Positions 25,942-30,715 of a stretch of DNA of 30,715 bases are shown here, piece after piece. The position numbers and the translations under genes were made by a program. Under the pieces are notes generated by a model. That model had not been told where the DNA came from, did not search any database, and saw only the letters and a program-made list of their open reading frames with translations. The stretch is from positions 1-30,715 of the forward strand of contig JBBAAG010000033.1 in NCBI GenBank assembly GCA_041658405.1, given 5' to 3'. Each line of letters begins with the position of its first letter. Position 1 is the stretch's first letter. This stretch comes from Elusimicrobiota bacterium. Its GTDB lineage: Bacteria > Elusimicrobiota > UBA5214 > JBBAAG01.

Positions 25942-25965
25942 GTAAATAGTTGTAGAATAACTTTG

Positions 25966-26260
25966 TTATTTTGTAGCTCTGGCAGTACGCACATAATCCT
26001 GGCGCATCGTCTTGAGCATACTGGCCCGCGCGTACCGCGACAACCCCGCGCCCGCTGAACGCAGATACGAACAGCGGCATCGGTAAGTGCCGCAGAACAT
26101 CTCGTCGTAATTTATTGACCGTAACCCCGAGATTGGCAGCCACCCGAGTTTTACGCCGAACAACAACATCAGTAGTAACGCCAGCCAAAACGTGGGAATT
26201 AAGAACCTGATAAAAACAAACACCGCCTACGACAATATAAAAGCGATGGATTGTAGAAGT
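25966..26260 (-). pseudogene. OppB/DppB-type ABC transporter permease, internal fragment
   Basis: A remnant of a peptide/nickel-type ABC permease. PTFWLALLLMLLFGVKLGWLP (read in two parts) and SRYARASMLKTMRQDYVRTARA are highly characteristic of OppB/DppB, which is normally over 300 residues. Here only about 85 codons remain. The segment between the two motifs (INYDEM... to GLSRYARAS) is too short and scrambled, so an internal deletion or double frameshift is likely. The frame is also interrupted by a TAG at 26227-26229 upstream and ends early after RAT. No other transporter genes are nearby. It is clearly non-functional. Confidence 0.75.
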
Positions 26261-26281
26261 GAACTAACTCAACTTCGTTTC

Positions 26282-28330
26282 CTATTTGAGGTATGGCGCC
26301 GGCGGAATGATTTGATGGAGTTTACGTATATCGTACATAACGATAGCATCGTTTTTGCCGTAGAATCCTATATCGTCAAACGTTATTGTTTTCCCGTTAG
26401 CGAGCTCGTTCGCGAGGCCGTAGTCGTTTATCAATTGTTGCCCTTTTGCATACACTTTCTCAAAATCTTCGCCAAAAAGGTTGGTTTCGAGAAACCGGTA
26501 CCTCGGCTGTTCTGTTTCGTCGGTAACCGGTACGCGCCAGCCAACAATTGAATGGCCGGTTTCGTAAGACAACAACAAGATAGGGTCGATTTCTATACTT
26601 TCAAGCAAGCTTGCAAACAGTACCGAGAGCTCAATACAATTTCCTTTGTTTTTCAGCGTTTCCGCCGGCAGTTTTACGCGTTGCGACGCGCCAAATGATA
26701 CCGGCTGGTTAATATATTTTACGCCGTAATCGGTTTTTAGCGTGTCGTACAACAACTTTACCTGTGCGCGAAAATCTGTTTCTCGGCCGTCCATGCTCCG
26801 CCCGTCAACATTCGGCGGTTTGCTGAACAGCTGCGGGGATTGATATCCTATGATTTTAACAACAGGCGATTGTTTGCTCCCACGGTCACTGGCTTTATTA
26901 ACAACTTCGGTGAGCACACGGTCGTTATATGTCACCCAGCCGGCGATAGTGTTCATCACGTCAAACGTTTTGTCGTTAGCGTCTACAACGCTTGTAGTAT
27001 ACTGGTCATAGGGCAATAAGCTCACGCTAAAATTGTTTTTCAATACAGGTTTTGTTTTACCGTTATCACGCGTTTTTTCAATTTCAACATACAACGTCGC
27101 CATCGCGGGCGTTGCAGCATTGATGTTTTGTGTGTTGTCAACGATGTTTACCGGCACAATATCGGCGTGGGACGTGGTTTTGCCTGCAACTACAACATCG
27201 TGTGTTTCAACAGGATTTGTTGTGCCAAAGCGGTAGTTTATTCGGTATTTTTGTTCGTAGTCGTTGGGGTTGTTGATTTTGACATTTACAACTGAAATTC
27301 CGGTTTTTGTAAACAAGTGGTATATCGCTAACGGCACTTCTTTTATCGCTTTGACTTCGCATACCGGCGGTAACGACGTATCGTCTTTTCCCAGCGCAAC
27401 GTCTACAATACCGTAATTGGTATCTTCAACTTTATTGTTCTTCGTCACCCGGTTCGTTTCGGGTGGTTTTTTAAACGTATAAATTATACTTACGCGATGG
27501 CTGAGCCCGAACTCGTCATGATTTAACACCGCATAGTCAACGCTGTAATTACCTACCCTCAACCCTAACCCTGCAGTTAGCATACCATTATCGTACCCGC
27601 CACGCAGCGCTAATGTATTTATCAACCTCGATTCTATTCCCGCATGAAATCTCAGCTGGTCGTTCACTGTTTCAATATCACCTGTGAGCAACAACTTTTC
27701 AGGTATAATTTTTGCCGCCGCTCCCAGCTTTGCGATAATAGGTACAGGGTACCCGCCGGAATGTATCAAGTTTTGGATGTTAGCACCAACCGTAACATTT
27801 TTTACCGGTACAACCAACACCCCAAGGTCGACACCTAGCCAGGTAGAGTTATAGTCGTCAAACATTTTGTTTACCATCTTCACACCGAGCCCTACGCCAA
27901 TATGTTTTGTTAACTTCAACGAGTTTGCTACGATCAGCGCAGTGTTTATATCGTTTGTTTCGTTACCGGGCGTGTTGTTGTCGTCACGTTTAATAATACC
28001 GTCGGTATACAATTGCGCAATCCCTACGCCGTACGTCCATATATCACTTGCTTTATTTGCGAACCCCGCGGTGTTGTACCTCGTGTTTTCATACAAACTT
28101 ACGTGCGAGAGTTCCATCGCTAAATTGTTTAATTGCATTAGCCCCGCCGGGTTCCAGTAAATCGCAGAGATATCGTCGGTTAAACCGGTATACGCGCGGC
28201 CCATACCTAACGACCGGCTGCCCCCGCCGAGGTTAAGAAAATATCCTGGCATCCCGCCTTTTTCGTTACTCGCGGGTAGTACCTGAACAAACATGCTTAG
28301 CGTAAATAGTGTTATCAATAAATTTTTCAT
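26282..28330 (-). CDS. PorV/UPF0164-like outer-membrane barrel fused to a transglutaminase-like protease domain
   Basis: A 682-residue exported protein. The signal peptide spans about 1-20 (MKNLLITLFTLSM). Residues about 25-290 form a UPF0164/PorV-like beta-barrel with the hallmark GGGSRSLGMGRAYTGLTDD and AIYWNPAGL. A beta-rich linker domain (about 325-455) ends in SLLPYD and IAGWVTYND, the usual lead-in to a transglutaminase-like domain. That domain (about 520-680) has the triad candidates Cys565 (GNCIELSVLFASLLE), His593 (TGHSIVGW) and Glu615 (LETN). I chose the ATG at 28328-28330, five bases after the upstream stop; an in-frame ATG at 28379-28381 lies inside the upstream gene. The barrel probably sits in the outer membrane with the enzyme domain attached. 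Confidence 0.82.
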   Translation of the reverse strand: MKNLLITLFTLSMFVQVLPASNEKGGMPGYFLNLGGGSRSLGMGRAYTGLTDDISAIYWNPAGLMQLNNLAMELSHVSLYENTRYNTAGFANKASDIWTYGVGIAQLYTDGIIKRDDNNTPGNETNDINTALIVANSLKLTKHIGVGLGVKMVNKMFDDYNSTWLGVDLGVLVVPVKNVTVGANIQNLIHSGGYPVPIIAKLGAAAKIIPEKLLLTGDIETVNDQLRFHAGIESRLINTLALRGGYDNGMLTAGLGLRVGNYSVDYAVLNHDEFGLSHRVSIIYTFKKPPETNRVTKNNKVEDTNYGIVDVALGKDDTSLPPVCEVKAIKEVPLAIYHLFTKTGISVVNVKINNPNDYEQKYRINYRFGTTNPVETHDVVVAGKTTSHADIVPVNIVDNTQNINAATPAMATLYVEIEKTRDNGKTKPVLKNNFSVSLLPYDQYTTSVVDANDKTFDVMNTIAGWVTYNDRVLTEVVNKASDRGSKQSPVVKIIGYQSPQLFSKPPNVDGRSMDGRETDFRAQVKLLYDTLKTDYGVKYINQPVSFGASQRVKLPAETLKNKGNCIELSVLFASLLESIEIDPILLLSYETGHSIVGWRVPVTDETEQPRYRFLETNLFGEDFEKVYAKGQQLINDYGLANELANGKTITFDDIGFYGKNDAIVMYDIRKLHQIIPPAPYLK

Positions 28331-28335
28331 ATATA

Positions 28336-30715
28336 TTATTGTTTCACCCCGATTTTGGTTTTCAGTTTCACGCCTTTGCACTGTACGATACAGATATACG
28401 CGCCAGTATCAACAACACTGCCAATCCCGTTTTTGCCGTCCCAGGTAACGTCGTTCGGCCCGGCGCTGCCACCCGCGGAACTACCGGCAACAATTTTGTT
28501 TTGCCACACAAGTTCTCCGGTGAGGTCGTAAATGCGGATATCCACATCGGCGTCTGTTTTTAACACATAATGTATTTTTGTGTATGGCGCAACGGGCTTG
28601 AACGGGTTGGGATAGTTTGACAACGATTCAATTTCTTCTGTTGCGCTGGTAAACTCCATTACTTTAAACGTTGTGAGGTGGTTAACTTTTGCAATGATTT
28701 TCTTATTCACTTTATCTACGCTCGACGCGGGAATTAACACCCAGCCTTTATTAACTTCATTGTAATAAAACAACTTCAGGTTGTTTTCATCCAACCCAAC
28801 GATATCTTCGTCTGTGTACGGAATTGTGATGGTAATATCATTCCCCAGTTCATGCGTACCGTCAGCTAAACGGATTTCTACAGCTATAGTTGTATCTTTC
28901 AACTTTGGGTCGCTAGTGATCCTCGGGAGATTGACGATATTAGGCCTTGTAACGTCCACTTTTGTGCTGTTAGTCAACGTACCCGCAGGGATGTCGATTT
29001 TTAACCCATCGGAATAAACTAGCGCTACGTCTTGCGACGGGTCTATAGTGAGGTGTACAATAAATTTGTAGTGTGTAGTATTTTTTGCGGACCAGTTGCC
29101 TGCGGAATCGATTGCCATTGTGTGGATATACCAAATACCGTCCGCCAGGGTTGCCAATGTTATAGTGGTCCAATCAACATTTGTACCGTTCTCTGGCGTA
29201 ACCAGAGTATAACTGCTGCCGTTAACGAGGTAATAGTAACTCGCAATTCCTGACGCGTCAGGCGTAGAAATGTTTAATGTAAATATTGCAGTAGTATTCG
29301 CGTACGCTACGTCGTGTTTAGGATGGGTATTTGACGTTATTTCCGGGTTGAACGGCGGAATAGTGTCAAGAACTGCATGGGTGGACGTTTGTACGATAAC
29401 GCAGATACCGTCGGATATGCGTGTACCGCTTTGTAACCCTGCGTTGTTAACAGACCTTAAATTAAAATAATACGTTGTTCCTACAGATAATGTAAACCCG
29501 GATGTTACTACATAAGTTGAATACCCTATGTCCGTCCAGTTAACAACATTTGTACTTCCTATTACAGTACCAATAGAGTACAAATAGTTTGTTATTCCGG
29601 TTTCATTATCATACGACCTGCCGAAATTAGCGTACAACGTTGTGGTGGACAACGTAATGTCAATATCATAACTGGTACCGTCCCATACATACTCGGGTAT
29701 TGACGGCGGGGTTTTGTCTATGGAGACATCAATGACGCACATACCGTCGGACGATGTGATATCGCCTATCAACCCCGCGTTGTTCTCTGCTTTAATAGAA
29801 ACGTAATATGTAGTGGTATAGGATAAACTCAGCCCGGTTTTCACGACATAGGTCGACAACCCAACGTCAGTCCAGCTAACAACATCTGTTTCCCCGCTGC
29901 TTGTTCCAACCGCGTACCAGTACTTCGCTACGCACGATTCGGAATCGTTGGCTTTAGCCCAGTTTGCGGATAACGAATTTGTGGAATACCAAACCTCAAC
30001 GTCAGTGCTTACCCCGTCATTTACGTATTCCACTTTTTCAGGAGGTGTGTTGTCAGGAATGTCAACCGTAAACACCGGCGATACGCTGTAGGTGCTTGTC
30101 ATAAACGTAAATCTTGAGTAGTAAATGTTGTTTGACACATCGCTAAAATCGTTTCTACTATACCCGCGGCTATTCATCCCGCCTATGATGTAGAATCCTG
30201 TATCTGTTGTTAATGTGTGATGACTGGCTGTTGCTTTAGGGATAATTGATTGTGGCGATAAGGTTATTGTTCCTACACTACCGTCGGGTTGGAGTTTAGC
30301 GTAGTACACGCAGTCATAAGATGTACTATAATTATGCCCGCCGGTAATGTACAGATAACCGTTTGATAAAAAACAAGATAACATCGATATGTTTATCGGC
30401 AAACTATTAACGTTGGTAGAAAAACTACCGATACTACCGTCGTCATTTATCTTAGCATAGTATATTTTGTTAGAGTCCTGTGCGTTGCCCAAATGGCCAC
30501 CGACAATATATAAGTATCCGTTATATGCCAGTACTGAATGTTCAAATAGTTTCACCGGCATTTTTGTGGGTAACAACGTGAAACTGCTGATATCGCCGTT
30601 GGTTTTTATTGTTGCGTAATAAACCGTGTCGTACATTGTTGATGACGGAGTGTTATATCCGCCAATGAAATATAAATAGTTGTTATAAATACAAATCGCA
30701 AACCCGCCGGCTTTT
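28336..30715 (-). CDS. Large surface protein: kelch-like and fibronectin-like repeats with FlgD-like C-terminal domain (5' end outside window)
   Basis: The C-terminal 792 residues of a large exported protein whose frame is open to the right window edge. It begins with kelch-like repeats of about 50 residues (YNNYLYFIGGYN, YNGYLYIVGGH, SNGYLYITGGH, TGFYIIGGM). Two close fibronectin-III-like repeats follow (about 29720-30060 and 29390-29720), each containing a VSWTDVGLSTYVV-type segment. A third beta-sandwich and a ZU5-like domain (SDGLKIDIPAGTLT) come next. The last 95 residues are a FlgD-Ig-like domain (SNYPNPFKP ... GAYICIVQCKG), common on secreted proteins of Gram-negative candidate phyla. 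It is coupled to the PorV-like gene. The ligand is unknown. Confidence 0.82.
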   Translation of the reverse strand, partial: KAGGFAICIYNNYLYFIGGYNTPSSTMYDTVYYATIKTNGDISSFTLLPTKMPVKLFEHSVLAYNGYLYIVGGHLGNAQDSNKIYYAKINDDGSIGSFSTNVNSLPINISMLSCFLSNGYLYITGGHNYSTSYDCVYYAKLQPDGSVGTITLSPQSIIPKATASHHTLTTDTGFYIIGGMNSRGYSRNDFSDVSNNIYYSRFTFMTSTYSVSPVFTVDIPDNTPPEKVEYVNDGVSTDVEVWYSTNSLSANWAKANDSESCVAKYWYAVGTSSGETDVVSWTDVGLSTYVVKTGLSLSYTTTYYVSIKAENNAGLIGDITSSDGMCVIDVSIDKTPPSIPEYVWDGTSYDIDITLSTTTLYANFGRSYDNETGITNYLYSIGTVIGSTNVVNWTDIGYSTYVVTSGFTLSVGTTYYFNLRSVNNAGLQSGTRISDGICVIVQTSTHAVLDTIPPFNPEITSNTHPKHDVAYANTTAIFTLNISTPDASGIASYYYLVNGSSYTLVTPENGTNVDWTTITLATLADGIWYIHTMAIDSAGNWSAKNTTHYKFIVHLTIDPSQDVALVYSDGLKIDIPAGTLTNSTKVDVTRPNIVNLPRITSDPKLKDTTIAVEIRLADGTHELGNDITITIPYTDEDIVGLDENNLKLFYYNEVNKGWVLIPASSVDKVNKKIIAKVNHLTTFKVMEFTSATEEIESLSNYPNPFKPVAPYTKIHYVLKTDADVDIRIYDLTGELVWQNKIVAGSSAGGSAGPNDVTWDGKNGIGSVVDTGAYICIVQCKGVKLKTKIGVKQ

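Noticed and set aside
25889..26188. Open frame of 99 codons on the minus strand
   Set aside because: It overlaps the permease pseudogene in another frame, and its sequence shows no domain or ribosome site.
26192..26551. Open frame of 119 codons on the plus strand
   Set aside because: It lies mostly antisense to the well-supported transglutaminase-like domain and has no recognisable features.

Overview
The window looks like a chromosomal segment from an uncultured-type bacterium with a double membrane. It has modest GC, a PorV-like outer-membrane barrel, a surface protein with a FlgD-like tail, HrcA/GrpE, and a mannose-family PTS with HPr kinase. This mix resembles candidate-phylum lineages such as Elusimicrobiota or Firestonebacteria. 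That placement is inference from gene style only and has low confidence. Every recognised protein gene lies on the minus strand, so transcription runs from high to low coordinates. I saw no tRNA, rRNA or CRISPR array.

Region A (1-16912) is a tightly packed run of 19 genes (the last one partial) behind a near-consensus sigma70 promoter at 16884-16912. In transcription order: hibernation factor hpf, EIIA-Ntr/Fru-like protein, HPr kinase hprK, yvcK/CofD-like factor, mannose-family EIIA and EIIB, a GH57 alpha-glucan enzyme, EIIC, EIID, HPr, enzyme I (ptsI), lepA, lepB, nfeD-like, SPFH/stomatin-like, hemW, a family 2 glycosyltransferase, hrcA, and grpE (cut by the left edge). Together they encode a complete phosphorelay (EI, HPr, EIIA/B/C/D), the kinase that modifies HPr on Ser46, and a cytoplasmic alpha-glucan enzyme inserted between EIIB and EIIC. 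Translation, secretion and heat-shock functions follow downstream.

Region B (16921-23448) is a second minus-strand unit behind a clear promoter at 23419-23448: a secreted CBM9-like/GH20 hexosaminidase-type protein, a PhnP-like metallo-beta-lactamase-fold hydrolase, a secreted TPR protein, a stand-alone HAMP membrane protein, and a neutral-ceramidase-like protein without a signal peptide. It looks like a unit for scavenging or remodelling glycoconjugates.

Region C (23469-26281) is accessory and partly decayed. It holds a secreted repeat protein, two ~143-bp MITE-like elements with 5'-TG...CA-3' ends, and a toxin-antitoxin pair truncated at the outer edges of those elements. An intact AbrB-type/RelE-type pair with its own promoter and a small oppB/dppB permease pseudogene follow.

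Region D (26282-30715) encodes a cell-surface pair. The first is a kelch-like/fibronectin-like protein with a FlgD-like C-terminal domain, cut by the right edge. The second is a PorV/UPF0164-type barrel fused to a transglutaminase-like cysteine protease domain.
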